Assembly: GCA_945859605.1 (NCBI GenBank)
Contig: OX243828.1
Span: forward strand, 23,477,109 to 23,541,108
Direction: 5' to 3'
Length of the DNA: 64,000 nt
Source: Lumbricus rubellus
Taxonomy: Eukaryota; Annelida; Clitellata; Crassiclitellata; Lumbricidae
Below: more notes on this DNA, generated by a model
Database searches by the model: none
Seen by the model: the letters and a program-made list of their open reading frames with translations, nothing else
Told to the model about the DNA's origin: nothing
Numbering within the stretch: position 1 is the stretch's first letter
DNA letters: not shown here

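Overview
The window is metazoan nuclear DNA, most likely from a marine invertebrate. The evidence is spliced genes with GT-AG introns, an ankyrin gene with the animal one-repeat-per-exon layout, tRNA-derived SINEs, CR1/L2-like LINE tails, a Polinton/Maverick and long micro- and minisatellites. The sequence does not fix the species.

The backbone is one plus-strand gene, an ankyrin (spectrin-binding membrane adaptor). It enters the window already in progress: its first recognisable exon is 4120-4227, and it runs off the right end inside an exon beginning at 63838. I resolved 33 exons by acceptor, donor and phase. The summed coding length is 5,084 nt (about 1,694 codons) without a stop or phase clash. 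Domain order is 22 ANK repeats (4120-48903), a linker with a histidine-rich stretch (49649-51390), two ZU5 domains (51951-56229), UPA (57217-59031), a death domain (59980-60303) and the start of the C-terminal tail (60793 onward). Almost every ANK exon is 99 or 198 nt in phase 0.

The first visible intron (4228-17859) carries a 7,596-bp Polinton at 8417-16012. It has 419-bp terminal inverted repeats, AG...CT ends and a perfect 6-bp target duplication GACCTG. Its only recognisable gene is a minus-strand, six-exon protein-primed family B DNA polymerase (1,319 codons plus stop). No integrase, capsid, protease or packaging ATPase gene was found.

The other introns are filled by retroposons, small TIR elements and tandem repeats. 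There are about 19 tRNA-headed SINE copies, many LINE 3' ends, a TA-flanked 1.13-kb TIR element (39479-40607), a Mutator-like foldback element with a 9-bp target duplication (53279-54002), hAT-like MITEs, and fragments of other retroelements (2484-3450, 34898-35593, 46726-46947). Many microsatellites are visibly overgrown retroposon tails. The most unusual item is a 4.3-kb, ~140-unit minisatellite (23817-28105) whose unit is a copy of the last bases of the adjacent ankyrin exon plus its splice donor. Two other ankyrin introns (after 32598 and after 42007) also carry repeated donor-like sequence.
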